Source of the DNA: Laccaria trichodermophora
Lineage: Eukaryota > Basidiomycota > Agaricomycetes > Agaricales > Hydnangiaceae
NCBI GenBank assembly: GCA_018417955.1
Contig: JACTVC010000030.1
Location: 1 to 64,000 of the forward strand
Length of the DNA stretch: 64,000 nucleotides
Direction of reading: 5' to 3'
The notes beneath the pieces were generated by a model that was given only the letters and a program-made list of their open reading frames with translations, made no database searches and was not told the origin of the DNA. Both the position numbers and the translations under genes were made by a program. Position 1 is the stretch's first letter, and each line of letters begins with the position of its first letter. Positions 23,586 through 35,572 of this stretch are shown in pieces.

Positions 23586-24374
23586 AGTTTGTGCAAGCCA
23601 CGGGAAAGCCACAGGCCGCCTGATTCCCACATCGTGGTTTGTTTTTGTTGTGCAAACAAAGAAGCCACAACGTGGCTTCGTTTGCCGATCGTCTATTTCC
23701 ATGCCAAAGAAAGGTCACAAGAAGAAACCGAAAGCTGTTCCAAAGTCCCTGCCATGGGGTTGTGAGGCAGGCTTACTTCCCATTAAAATTTTGCCTTTGT
23801 CTACCCAACAGCCTGATGTTTTGGGCAGCATTCAGCATGACAATGATGCTTCAACCTCAGGACCAATGGAGTTTGTTCCCTCAACAGCTTTCATCGCTAG
23901 GCAATCACATAATGGACACCAGACTCACTGGCAAGCTTAAATATAAAGCATCAACAAGTTAATGAACCTCCTTGCAAGTAAAGCTATAACAAATCAATAA
24001 AAAACATGAAGAAAAACAAGAAACAGTACTGAAACTGCTCCAGCCAAACATTGTCTCCCAAATTATTCAAATCTATGCCCCCACCTGGCTGCAGGCCCCC
24101 AGCTCTTCATAGGAAGTCTTCATCTTGGGCCTTCAACATTCCTCAATGAAACTCAGGAAGGAAACTGAACATTGCAGTATCTGAGTTTCCATCAAAGAAT
24201 CAAGGTAAGTTTTCAGCTATAGCACACAGTGTAGTACAAGTAGCAGAAGAATGAACAGGAGGAAGTGCATCGATCTCAAGAGACATCGCTATCAAGGCAA
24301 AGGCCACTGTGTGGCTGTGTTGTTTGCACAATGGTCCAAGCCACCCCGTGGCTCCCTCGTGGTGTGCACAAACT
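23586..24374. mobile_element. ~790-bp insertion in the TGS1 remnant, TIR TAGAGAGTTTGTGCA
   Basis: Compared with copy 1, TGS1 sequence is interrupted between the CCTGAAGCTGGTAAGCACAT segment and TAACTACTCCCAAAACACT. The insert starts TAGAGAGTTTGTGCAAGCCAC and ends GTGCACAAACTCTCTA. Both ends are full of short GCCAC..GTGGC hairpins. A small plus-strand frame at 23,701-23,940 begins MPKKGHKKKPKAVPKSL, basic at the N-terminus and otherwise unrecognised. Candidate duplicated flank is only TA/TTA. It is probably a non-autonomous DNA transposon. Confidence 0.65.
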
Positions 24375-24500
24375 CTCTATTAACTACTCCCAAAACACTC
24401 GCAAGATCGACGTTGTGTTTCTAAGCCCCCCATGGGCCTACCTCTCTGGATCATCTTACACAAACACAAATGGCACCAAGGTGGAAGGTATGTGGTGCAA
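24375..24500 (+). pseudogene. TGS1 fragment, copy 2 (catalytic motif part)
   Basis: NYSQNTRKIDVVFLSPPW is present, which includes the family's SPPW catalytic signature, followed by SSYTNTNGTKVEG; the GGP after the W is lost. It continues copy 2 across the 790-bp insertion, then runs into non-homologous sequence. Confidence 0.7.
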
Positions 24501-24611
24501 TTTTAGTTGGGCCTACTTTTAGTTTATTGGTGCCGGAATTAGCCAACGTTACGTCAAGAAGATCATCAAAAAGCTTCCACAAGAACATTATCATCTTCAA
24601 ACACCCATGAT

Positions 24612-25475
24612 GTCTGTTGCTCCTCTGGAATCAAAAGAAGGACAGAAGCAGAAAGTCACAGAGGATGGGAACCAAGAGGAGTATGACCATGTTATCCTTG
24701 CTTGCCATTCCGATGAAGCCCTCAAGATTTTGCATGCTGGTGGGATTATGGAGGATGAAGACCGCATTCTCAGCCAGATCGAATAACAAGAATGAAGTTG
24801 TGCTACATCCAGATGTGCAGGTATGTCTCAACTGGCCCTGTTCCATAGGACAAAAGTTTACAAACCCCATTAGTCGATGCCTCGAAGTCGAATGGCATGG
24901 TCTTGTTGGAACTACCTCACAAATAACCACAGAGGATGATGGCGGCACCCAGGGATCCAAGTGGAAATGGGAAACAGATCGAGTTTCACTGTAAGTCATT
25001 CACGTGTTGCGCATGTCTCGCCCATTGACAGGACGTGTAAGTGACCAGATGTTGGACTCATTCATGCACCAACTTAACTATTCCAGACGGTATGAATGAT
25101 TTGCAGCACATTTCAGAAGAACTCTATGGTCCGATACTTGTTGCTCTAAATCCACCATTTGAACCAGATGCAGCCAAAGTTGGGGGGCAGTGGGAATACG
25201 AACATCCTGTGCTGAACTTGAAGGTTCATTCAAATCGTTTAAGTACTGATGCTTTTATCTGGCCACGGGCTGACAAGACTCAGGCTGTTCGTGCTCAACG
25301 AGAAATGCGCAAAATCCAGAACAAATGCTCAATCTCATTCGCAGGTGCTTCGCTCAAATACGGGTTCCACGAGGATGGTTTCACATCGGGTCTCTTGGCC
25401 ACATGCTCTATTGACAGAGGAAGCATACCAGCCACCGAAACGACAAAACACAATGGATTTAACATCCCCGTCTGA
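24612..25475 (+). pseudogene. FAD-dependent amine-oxidase-like gene fragment
   Basis: In successive frames the sequence reads YDHVILACHSDEALKILHAGG and EDEDRILSQIE, then a stop, then NKNEVVLHPDVQ. A damaged WSCWNYL-like block follows. From 25,090 a long clean frame includes MNDLQHISEELYGPILVALN, NPPFEPDAAKVGGQWEYEHP and SISFAGASLKYGFHEDGFTS. This is the substrate/FAD-domain series of the fungal flavin amine-oxidase-like proteins that carry an N-terminal Rossmann fold; the N-terminal dinucleotide-binding GxGxxG part is absent. Frameshifts, stops and truncation at both ends make it a pseudogene. It sits next to the TGS1 remnant, in keeping with captured gene pieces. Confidence 0.7.
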
Positions 25476-25479
25476 AGGC

Positions 25480-26350
25480 TTACATCCATGTTTGGCAAGA
25501 TCTTCACAACTGATTATAGCAATGGCGAAATCCTCTGGAGTCACGTTCTAGGATTGGGATAAGCAGCAGAGATTGCAGGAAGCCTCCACCCTGTCAAGCT
25601 CTACGTTACATGCACACTGCACAGTCAGCGATGGAGGCAATCCAGAAGTGGTTCTTGTTACGCAGAGATGAGCTGACAATGTAAGTTACTTCTGTTTATA
25701 AAATGGTTTGCCACTCACTCGAAAACCTTGTCAGACCCTGGTTGATACCATACTCTTCCATATCAATGCTGTAAATGGTGAAGATGTAAGGCGAGCCTCA
25801 AAGAAAAGTGATGTATCCGATGGGTTGGCCATCATCTAGCGACCGCTCATGAGCTTCCTACTCCAAACAGAACCTAAGGAAGTAGTGCTCGATGAATTCC
25901 TACAGGTCAGTTTGCCACGTTGAAGTTTTCCCTTGCTTACTTACCAAGGTTTGGACGTCAATCCGATTTGGGAGAGGATGCCGATGATGGTGTGAGGAGA
26001 AAATGAGGAGTAAGTAGTACAAGTATTGCATTCCGTACTATTTTTTAATACTTGTACACATATCATATAACAAAAAACTATATATCTCTAAAAGTACAAC
26101 AACGGCACAAACAAAACAACAAAGCCCTCAGCAAAGAGAGAAGAACGCTGCGAATTGGCTGCAGATGAGTTGACATCTATTTGTTACTATTTGTCTATAG
26201 CTCTCAAAGAATAGTGTGACAAAAAAACGGGTCTGTATAAGAATGATTCCTTACGTAAACTCCAGGACTCGTAATGTAAGATATCCAAATCTAGCTATAT
26301 ACCACTGTTTGACTATGGCCTCTGGGCATTCCCTTCCAATCCTATATCAC
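25480..26350. other. Decayed sequence after the amine-oxidase remnant
   Basis: 25,560-25,990 contains short coding-like stretches (for example LVDTILFHINAVNGEDVRRA at 25,737) broken by stops. They may be the 3' part of the same captured gene. Nothing else is recognised. Confidence 0.3.
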
Positions 26351-26354
26351 ATCC

Positions 26355-26509
26355 TGTAGGAATTCTCAGAAATCCTCAGGAATCCCCAGGGATCCTCTCA
26401 GTCCTGCAGGGCACTGTGGGGGACTGAGAAGTACTGCCCCATTGGGCAAGGGTGCTCTAATTTTTTTTGGGGACTGTATATGTAAAATCCACATTCTGCC
26501 ACCCCCTTG
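26355..26509 (-). mobile_element. One-ended copy of the CAAGGGGGTGG element
   Basis: Read on the minus strand from 26,509, the terminus CAAGGGGGTGGCAGAATGTG is followed by TTTTACATATACAGTCCCC and AAAAAAAATTAGAGCACCC, as at 22,111 and 60,197. The partner TIR is missing. The left part merges into GGAATYCYCAG words resembling the 9.2-kb minisatellite. Confidence 0.6.
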
Positions 26510-26514
26510 CATTG

Positions 26515-27712
26515 CAGCTGCTAAAATGGATTGCAACAACTTGTCCACTAAATCCCACAATACAGAAAATCTCTGAAAGTTGGACTTTGTATTGCTTTCT
26601 GTTGTGAGGGCCTAACCAATCGAGCAGACTTGGGGCAGACCTCAAATTGAGACATACTTTCTTGTTAAATTACCTCTATACATGATGCCATACTAAATTT
26701 CTACATAATAAAGATACCATGCAGTAAGAGGGAGATTGAGATTTTCACACATTTTGGGAATTTTATGGTGTTCCTCAATGTAAAAGATCTGGTATGTACA
26801 GAGCATGCTATGTGGCCATCAAGGATTTGAAACTCAGTCAAAGCTGTAGTGGGTGTGTTGATGGTCAGTTGTAGTGAGGGCATTTACCTGTCAGAGTTGA
26901 TTCACTATGGAAAGTTGTTGCATGGTGAAAAAAAGCATAGTGTTGCAATAGTGTTGCGGCCGCGACGTCAACTCTGCATTCCACTATTACCTTGCTTAAA
27001 CTCAAACATTCCGGTACAGATTCTAAGTTCACATTATAAAGTGTACCACAAATTTCTACTGTCAAAGCTTCCTTGCTAATTTATTTGTTTAAACACCTTT
27101 TCCTTGGAGTTAGGTACCTGGTAATGATAATCCGTCGTAGGGTGCACAGTGCCCTACTTACATACTGCTCAGCCTCCTAATCCGCAGCAACAACCGGGTG
27201 GAAATTATCCGAGTCCATGATGAATGTCAGTGATTTCGAGATTTGAAGGGTGATTTTGGGGAAATCAAGGGAGAACGGGTCGTACTGCGAATAATAACCA
27301 TCTTAGCATTTGAGTAGTCTGTAGAGGGATTGTAATAGGAGAAAATAGCCCACAAGCTGTGAGGGCAGGAACAGCCTAATTGTGGAAATCGGGGTTTATA
27401 AACATGTGTATTGCCTTGTGGGAACGGTGGGCGCTGACCATATTGACGACCATAAACTTCTTTATTTTCAACCATCACTTTTCCTCCTCCCTCTCCGCCG
27501 CGGCCCCCTCAAACTCTCGATATCCGGTCAAGTTGTTTCACGATTTGAAAGCCCAAATAGCTGCTTTGAAACTCTGTTCAAGAGAAAGGTATGTTCAACC
27601 AATTTCAAGCGTCGAGTCTATTGTTCTGAATAAGCTACTAGTACAACTCTACGAACCCAGATTCTTGAATCATACTTCGATCACCGCTCAAGAACTCTCG
27701 TTACCTTCCTTG
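26515..27712. other. Intergenic region upstream of the TVP38-like gene
   Basis: No gene is seen in the left part. From about 27,380 a coding-like leader in frame with the next gene runs to its ATG, but it lacks conservation and is read here as 5' UTR/promoter. Pyrimidine-rich tracts at 27,475-27,510 fit a basidiomycete promoter. Confidence 0.35.
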
Positions 27713-29652
27713 ATGGCTACCCCGCCAATGAGGCAACCCTCCTCGGGTCAGGACGGTTACCCCTACCCACCACACGCTGGACCGTACAACAATGATTACG
27801 CAAGCTCGATGTCGACGTTTGTCGGGAAGACGCTGGAGGAAGGTCGAGGAACGGGACGGACACCAAGTCCGACACCGAGTGAAGAAAAAGAGCTTCAGAG
27901 TGGGGCTATCAACTGGAAGGCCATGATGAGCTGGAGATTTTGGTTTCGGAGGGCTTGGCTATGTGCGTTTACTGCTTTGATTTCTCCTATATGTTGGATG
28001 CTGAGGGAGACACAGGGTATTATGTTATTGGGTTCATCCTTGTGGTGATCACTGCGTTGGTTACGATTTATCATACGCAGATTGTGGGGTGGCTGACGCC
28101 TGTGACACGGTGGCTCTTTGAGTAAGTCTCCCATGCTACCTACTACGTTGCTTGCTGACAGTCGTGGAAGCCTTCGGTTTGGTTGGCTGGTACCAATTGG
28201 GGTACTGTTCGTGATATCCTTCCCACCCGTATGATGCTTCCCCGTTGGCGCTTCCCTCACTAATGCCGCCCTGTAGCTATTCGGTCACGAAATTGTTGCC
28301 ATTCTCTGTGGTCTTGTGTGGGGCCTATGGGTCGGTTTTGCTATCGTCGCTGCTGGAACATTCTTAGGAGAAGTGGGAAACTTCTAGTACGTTACCGTTT
28401 CGTCTTATCACAATGGTGCTGATACCCCCTATAGTGCGTTCAAGTACTGCTGTAGCGCCAGAGGAGAGAAGATGGAAAGAACCAAGATTTCCTACGCCTG
28501 CTTGGCCAAGGTCGTGCGGGACGGAGGGTTCAAGATCGCTCTTATTGCGAGATTGAGCGCTATTCCCGGTCATTGTGCGTTTCAATACGACAACTCTTCT
28601 AGAAAAACAACTTATTATTGCCTAGTCACGACGGCCGTTTTTTCGACGTGTGGTATGGGGATTATCGTATTCTCCGTGGCAGCTCTGCTTTCCATGCCTA
28701 AGCAGTTCATTACTGTTTACTTGGGCGTCATCTTGGAGCAATCAAGTACCGGTCTGTTATATCCCATCTTCTAATCGCAGTCACTGACTCCTTAACAGGC
28801 CAACAAGATACCAAAAGTAGAATCATCAGCGACGTTGTTCTCACCATCACGATACTGATCACCATCGTGGCCATGTGGTACATCCTCCACCAAATGAACC
28901 TGGTCAAGCCAGAGGTCATCTATGCCAGACGGAAAGCGCGGTAAGCCTTTTCGTGATCTTTTCCATGGGTTCTCTAAATCGCTTTTTTCAGCCAAGGAAA
29001 GCTAGCTCAAGGTTTCTCCCCGTATTCCGGAAACCGTTCAGAGAGCACCCTCGCCTTCAACCCTCGAGATTCGGACTCACAGATTCCTCTGACGCTGACC
29101 GACCGGGCTGAGATGCGATATCAACAGTGGGATAAGCATGGGAAAGCCGTTGGATACGCTGGGGATCCCAGTCTTATCGTCGCGCCCAAGCCACAAAAGA
29201 TACATTCGGTAACGCAGCTGGAGAGAGATGTTCAAGAGTCCAAGCCTTCACACGTGAAGGAGGAGAGCACTGATGTTGCCGGGTGGGATATGAGGGATTT
29301 GCATGAAGATCCTTATGGAGGATATGTGCGTGAGGATTCTTTGGACAGCCTGCAGACCCCCACACAGGAACATCCACACTCTTCGCAAGGGTTCATGGAG
29401 ACCTCGACACAGGCCAGGCATAACTTGAGACGAAAGCCTACATACCCCCATTCCTCGTCAGCCTTCATCAATACTTCGCCAAGGTCTTACGGACATGGTC
29501 TGGAACCAACGGACGCGGCCTATCAAAGCGCGTTGAGCGAATTACCCATTCAAGATGAAGGTCCCCATCGTCAGCACCCTCAACCCCTGCGTTCTCCGCC
29601 TCCAGACGAGGGACGTCTACCGAATTCTAGCGGTAGCCCGGGTCTTCGATAA
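27713..29652 (+). CDS. TVP38-like Golgi membrane protein (SNARE-associated / VTT domain)
   Basis: Eight exons join in one frame: 27,713-27,962, 28,016-28,121, 28,162-28,228, 28,277-28,386, 28,435-28,574, 28,626-28,745, 28,799-28,940 and 28,992-29,652, giving 531 aa. The N-terminus (~80 aa) is polar, then a membrane segment starts at WYYVIGFILVVITALVTIY. The VTT core follows with LFGHEIVAILCGLVWGLW, AAGTFLGE, FKIALIARLSAIPGHF and FITVYLGVI, then a last membrane helix (VVLTITILITIVAMWYI) and a ~220-aa polar tail. The family (yeast Tvp38) acts in Golgi/tubular-vesicle membranes. The tail is long compared with the yeast protein and looks disordered. Start chosen as the first in-frame ATG giving the conserved N-terminal MSWRFWFRR context. 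Confidence 0.93.
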
Positions 29653-29654
29653 GG

Positions 29655-30031
29655 GCATTTTACGCTCCTGGCTTTGACGCAAGCGCAGTTGTACAATCAT
29701 CAGGATTACTTATACCCCCCACCCCGATTCCATTAGCGATACCTCCCGATTTAGTGATTTAGGATTACTTTCATCTGGACATGACTTACCCTCGTTTTTT
29801 TTTGTGTACTACGCTACCTACTAACCGCTTCCATGCGAATCAGATGTAATTTGGAAAATCCTGGTACATGAGTGCTTTTTGCCATACGTATGTAAGTAAT
29901 GAAAATTGTGGGAATATGAGGTTAGGACACACTTCATCCTCAACTTCGAATTACACTGCCCTCAACTCGCTGAAATCCGTTGCTCTCGTGGACCTCTGTT
30001 GTGGAGAAGGGGTGTTCACCCGCGCTCGACG
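29655..30031. other. Intergenic: TVP38 terminator side and promoter of next gene
   Basis: No open frame of note. AT-rich tracts at 29,790-29,815 follow the upstream gene; the ATG of the next gene lies at 30,032. Confidence 0.4.
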
Positions 30032-32965
30032 ATGCCACGCACCATTGCAGCTCCCAAACGGTCGACGGCGGATGTGACAGACGCCCAACTGCAAGCAGTG
30101 TACCAGCGTCTCAACAGCGCCTTGAGCCCATTCGACCGCGTCTCTCAGGCCCTCACGGACATCGGCGCTCTATCCATTGCAAGCTACCTCTCGAAATCAA
30201 ATGGGTTGGAAGACATTGACGTCGGCTTCCACCTGCAAGTGCCACAGGAAAGAGTAGCCTCTCCGCCTCTTGTTTCCCAGCCCCAACAGACAATAAAACG
30301 CTCATCAAGCCAATCCCCACCGGTTCTGAAAGACGCTAGTGATTCGGCGCCTTTGGAAGCGCCTGTCGCGCAATCGAGTACCGCGCGTGGTGTACCGTCC
30401 AAGAGAGACTATTCTCCCATAACCGTGTTGCACCAAACGTGCCAGCGGGCGTTTGGGACTTCTGTCAACTTTCTTATCTTTGAATTTTTGGAGGACAATC
30501 CGCAATGTACGTACTTTCACTCAGATTCGCGTTTTACATTGTTCTTTGATTGCTGATTTGTTGTTACCCAAGGCAAACAGTGCATACTCACTATCAAACG
30601 TCCCAATGGCGCTTCACGATCATACAAGACCGAAGCCGTTTTCAAGAAACGTGCAGACGCGAAATCCGAAGTTTGCGGGATGGCTATTGACAGGGGTGCT
30701 TTGGATTTTATCTTGACCGGGGAGTCGGAAGTGTTGAAGGCGAAGAAGGGCGATGTGGATGGGGATTCTGTAGCGGATGAGGTTGTGCCAGTGCTGCAGA
30801 CCCTGCCCACACCAAAGGAAAGCGAACCTGTGAAGATCATCGAGGATTGTTGTGCGGAATGGCGGGCGGGCAAGGTTAAACCGCATTGGGTGTCGCTTGG
30901 TGAATCGAAAGTGGGGCATGGAGTGCGAAACCGTAGGTCTTATCATTTCAATCTCTTTTCTGCTCCTTTCTGATGGTTCGGCTCAGGCTACGGCGCTGCC
31001 CTTCGAATTTCCTTGACTCCACATGCGTTTCGGGCGTATTCGACTGGCTCTCTTTACGCTAGCAGACAAGAAGCAAAAGCTGTTTGTGCTAAGATCGCTT
31101 TGGAAGAAGGCGTGCTAGAGTATATCAAACATGGGAATGGACAAACTGAGAGACCCAAAACGGAAAACAGGTCCGACTCTGTGAAGGAGGAAAACGTTAC
31201 TCCAGAACCAGAGGCGGGGGCGTTGTCGCTTCAGGAGTTCTACGAATCACTCCCGCAGCCGTTCCCTGAACCTGTTGGTGACAAAACTGCCTATGAAATC
31301 AATGGTCCGGCATGGCTCAATACGGCCCTTCAAACCGCGCGCGGATCTCGGCTGATGACCACCTTTACTTGGATAACGAATAGCTCACAGGGAGGTGAGT
31401 AACCTTTCTCCCTTTCCCTCATCAAACGCTCATTTTGTACCATCAGTTAATGGCTGTTTACTCCGAGTTGATCGACCTGGGGAATCAAAGACGTACATCG
31501 TTGATCCTCGATTCGTCAAACGCGCGGATGCCAAGTCAGCTGTGTGTCTTTTGGCCATGTCTCAAGGCCTCGGAGACTACATACGATCTGTGAAACAGGA
31601 AACGGAACAGAGGTTGTCTCCGGAGAAGAGGAAACTCGCTCATGATAAGATCATTCCTAGCCTAGCAGCCGAGTGCAACAAAGTCCGTCCTGGTAATCGG
31701 ATGGTCTTTGATTTCGTACAAGAAAGAGATGGTGGGCTTCAAGCTCGAAATCCTATCACTATTGACTTCTCTTTTATGTAGCTTTTGGTTGTACTGTCAA
31801 GATCGACATATCACCTTACGCAGACCAGCCTGATGTGCGAGAATATTCCGTGGAATCAATGTATAGAAACAAGGTCGATTCGAAACTAGCTGCGGTCTGC
31901 ATTGCCGCGGAGCAGGGTGTCTATGAGCTTCTTAAGTTCAGAGGAGGAGCGCAGCCGCCACCCGGATACCGAACCTTTTGGGAAGTCATCACTAATAAAT
32001 CTGGTAAACGCAAGGGTCCTGACGGGGATGCGGACGCCGAGGATCATGAAAGGAAGAAACGTAGACGAAACAATCGCGGAACTGTCGAGCAAGGTGAAGT
32101 TGTGGATGCGGAGGTGGAGATGGCTCCTGCCAAAGCCTCTGAGCTGGAGCCCTCGTCGCGGACACCTGCCACGAGCAGCAACAGCATTAAATTGGAGGGT
32201 TCTGTTGCCAAGGATCCTTGGAAAGTTCCTCACGGATCGGTGACCACCGTTCCCACTTCTGCTCGTGGCTCTACGCCAACAGGTTCGACGAGTCAAGGTC
32301 GGTCTGGCAACAGAAACGTAGGAAGTACTTCTGAAAAACCGGACGCACGTCCTTCCCATGCTGGCCCATCTCGGTGTCACCCCAAACAACAGCAGCAGCA
32401 GCTCCCCCCTCGTCCCGAACCTCTCCCTTACGATGGTCCCTACGCTGGGCCTGAAAAAATGCATGATCGGACTCCACCTCCCCCCGCCCGTCACCCACCT
32501 GCAGCCCTATATGCAGCAGGTCCGTATGGTGGACATCAGGTACCTTACTCCTCTCCGCCTCCTGTGCATGGACATCCGTATATAGCTCCTCCCCCTTACT
32601 ACGCAGCACCAGCACTGCCGACCCCTTATACCCACCCTCCCTACGGATACTATCCGCAGCCGCTAGGCGCACCGCCGGGGAGCTACCCGATGCACCCGCC
32701 TCCCCCAGTGGGCTATGCTCCTGGGTACGCTCCTTCGGTTGGGCCCATGCCATCTTCATCCGGCGCTGCGGGTCGAGCTGACCGTTATTCTCTTAACTCC
32801 CATTCTCAGGTTTATCCCGCGTATGGGCTACCTCAAGCTCATCCCCCAGGTCATTTTCATGATAGGCATAACCGGTCTATGGGGAGAGGTTATGAACGTC
32901 GTAGTCAGAAGGAAAGTCGGTTTGTTGGTGGAAAACGAGGCAGGTATGCGGGTCAGCGTTACTGA
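30032..32965 (+). CDS. Multi-repeat protein with four dsRBD-like half-domains and Pro/Tyr-rich tail
   Basis: Five exons (30,032-30,506, 30,573-30,932, 30,987-31,394, 31,447-31,731, 31,782-32,965) join to 903 aa. Four copies of one module occur at about residues 159-205, 280-328, 415-465 and 510-565. Each has a hydrophobic strand pair, a Y..E/D..F or similar strand, then K-x-DAK-x-x-VC-x-x-A-x-x-x-G-x-x-[DE][FYL][IL]; examples are FKKRADAKSEVCGMAIDRG and FVKRADAKSAVCLLAMSQG. This resembles the beta3-alpha2 end of a dsRNA-binding domain, where KK-x-AK contacts RNA; that is inference. A basic cluster ERKKRRRNN (~residue 600) could be an NLS. The last ~200 residues are rich in P, Y, G and Q and end in an R/G-rich segment. 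Family not named. Confidence 0.85.
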
Positions 32966-33139
32966 ATAAGCCGAAGCATGTAAGTATACTTGGATGTATA
33001 CCTAATAGAAATCCGTGTAAAATATATCAATTTTCTTTCTAGGAGTGTGTATGCGACCTGTGAGAATTTTGGATCATCAACCCACCATCAACCGATCGTT
33101 TTTTGTATTTCAACCACTTCCACAACCAAACACTTTCGA

Positions 33140-34409
33140 ATGCCCGACTACACCCAAAACACAGTTGGTGTACAGCTTCGACGCCTTATTGATGCTCCTG
33201 ACCTCTTTCTTTTTACTCAGTGGCCTCCAGAATTGATGCACAACGTGCTTACCTACCTTGACAGTGACGATGTGGCGAGAGTGGCGCGCGTCGGCAATAC
33301 TTTCCAAGCGGAGGCTGAGCGCCTTCTTTCCCGAAGGGGGGCCAATTGGGAGAAATCGCTGTGGAAGCCCGACATGTACGAGCTCATAACTGATCGGGAT
33401 TTTACAACTGCGGAACCTGTCCAGGGGCGTCTACAAGAATTCAACTTCTGGTATCCCCGCAAAGACACTTTGGACACTTGGGACACGCTCGTCACTGATC
33501 AGCTGCAGGAAGGCTTATTGCTGATGACATCATTGAAGCACTTAACAATACGTCTTCCGGCCAATCCAGAATTTGATGTCCTTGAAACTATAAATTCTAC
33601 TTTCACGTACGTTCAGTGCTTGGTTACTTATTCTTTTTATTACACTATTTAACTTTAATAGACGTTGCACGTTCTCCTTGAAGACACTTTACCTATCCGA
33701 AGATTTCGAACTGTTTCCTTGGATCCTGAAGCAAACCGAGCTCGAAATAATGGCGGTGTATACCCCGGACTGGTTCTGGGGACTCGATAAAGACAAGCAT
33801 TTGAGCTATCAACGATGGCTCTCAAGTTCGCCCTGCTTCCGAATTCCTCCAACCCTTTTCATTCTTTCTGGAGTAACAGAGGATGTAATCTCCGCTTTCC
33901 CCGCATTCTCCCCTGGATGGAGTGCAAAGCTGATTGATGATTCCCTGAAACACTTTCACGCAATCCCACAGAGTGACATCAAATTCTTTGGCCTGTATGT
34001 GCAAACTATGCACGAACTTGATGACGAGAATGTCCTGTCAGCCGTTAGATCAATCTCAGATCACTTCGTCAACATATTTTCTTTGGATGTTTATGTGGGT
34101 GACTGTATGATTCACCTGGTGAGCTCACCCAGTACTTTGTCACTCTGCCTGCTGGCAGCGTTAATTAATGACCTTGCCCAAAAGAATCCCAAAGCTCTTG
34201 CCTCAGTACTCTCGAACTTTACGGAGAAACTTCGAGATCTTGCTATTGAATTTTGGGAACATCCATCGAAGGACAACCGACTGGCCTACCTCTTCCGAGA
34301 TCAAAAGTTGAAGCTTTGCAAAGTCTGGTCAGAGGAATGCCCAAGTTTGGCTTACATCACTTTTCCAGACCACTCTTACAGGACAATGCATTCTGGATGG
34401 GAAATGTGA
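33140..34409 (+). CDS. F-box protein, paralogue 1
   Basis: F-box proteins recruit substrates to SCF ubiquitin ligases. The F-box is at WPPELMHNVLTYLDSDDVAR and is followed by a ~340-aa leucine-containing region typical of the expanded mushroom F-box/LRR class. A GTACGT..TAG intron spans 33,607-33,661. By comparison with the paralogue at 36.7 kb, a first exon of only eight codons (33,140-33,163) and an intron 33,164-33,220 (ACTCAG|TGG) are likely. In this copy that intron is 57 nt and in frame, so retention (404 aa) or removal (385 aa) both leave an open frame. Start: ATG 33,140, conserved in position with the paralogue. Confidence 0.85.
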
Positions 34410-35572
34410 TCTTCTGACTGGTGGGCAGTGTTCTTACAACTGTCAACTGGTTTCCAATGGGTGAATGGCAGAGGAACAGTACTAGGGCAGTGTTCTGAAG
34501 TTTTCCCGATCCGCACGCTAGGCACTAGTAGTAAAAAATGAATCTACGGTCTTTCTTATGAACCCACATACATTACCGAATAAGAAATATTCCGCGCTTC
34601 TGCATTTCAGCTGTTTTCATAACGATAGGCCTAATCTCGACCAAATACATGTACAGGCGGAATTTAAAATTGGACGTGTAAGTTGTCGGATGATGACCCT
34701 TTTCAGTAGTCTCCCGTAGGCAACTCCTATGATGAGGGTGATGATAGTCGATCTCCCTCATATGGAGTCTGCTTTTAGTCGCGCCCATCAAACCGTAGTA
34801 AAATAAACTGATCACGTGTGATTCCCACGACCGCGTCTTGTTCGCTAATTAGTGACGCTGTTGAGTATTTACAATGCGTTATCGGGGAGATCAGACGCGT
34901 TCTATGCCTCAAAACCCCCCAAAGAAACCCTTCAAGTTCAACAGTAAGCATGCCACAAAATTCTCCAAGAAATGCTCCCCTCGGACCTTATGACTATCAA
35001 CTCGATGGCCACACACCCTGAGCAGGCAAGACGTACGTGAGTGAAAAAGCAATCAGTTTTGTCTGCATCGAGGTCGCTGACCTCGTCCTCTCAGGACCTA
35101 TTTGATGTGGATGTCCCCATTTCGGGTGAAAGGCTTGACGTTGTCGAGTCTTACAATAGACGGCCTTTCCGTGCCTTCTTCGATACACTTCAGCCCGAAT
35201 TTTCATCACTTTTTTCTTTTGTGGCTGCGCTTAACTGATGTTTGGTGGTTCTGAGAACCGGGGGTTGCAAGATAGGTTTGAATTCCAGTACCTGTGAAGG
35301 TGGGTGTACCGGAATTTGCATTGGGAGGTCCATAGAGGGTGAAATGAGTGGGGAAGTGTCATAAATCACATTAGAGCAACATTGGGTATATATTGGAGGT
35401 GTTCATCGTGAGGACATGGCTGCGGATGCCCTTGATTATTCCAACCCGACGCGTCGCGCCTTGGTCGCATCTCGTCTTAGCGCTCTCACATGACTCAACC
35501 GTGGGAATAAAGGGCATCAATTTTTTACTATGGTTTGATGGGCGCGATTGAATGCAGACTACCTTTTCAGTA
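34410..35572. other. Intergenic transposon debris with a ~40-bp inverted pair
   Basis: 34,765-34,806 and 35,523-35,562 are inverted copies of GCAGACTMC..TTTGATGGGCGCGAYT-type sequence, possible TIRs of a decayed ~0.8-kb element. Nothing coding is supported between them. Confidence 0.4.

Noticed and set aside
35235..35330. tRNA-like GGTTTGAATTCC word
   Set aside because: No matching acceptor or anticodon stems; no cloverleaf can be drawn. No tRNA or rRNA gene was found elsewhere.
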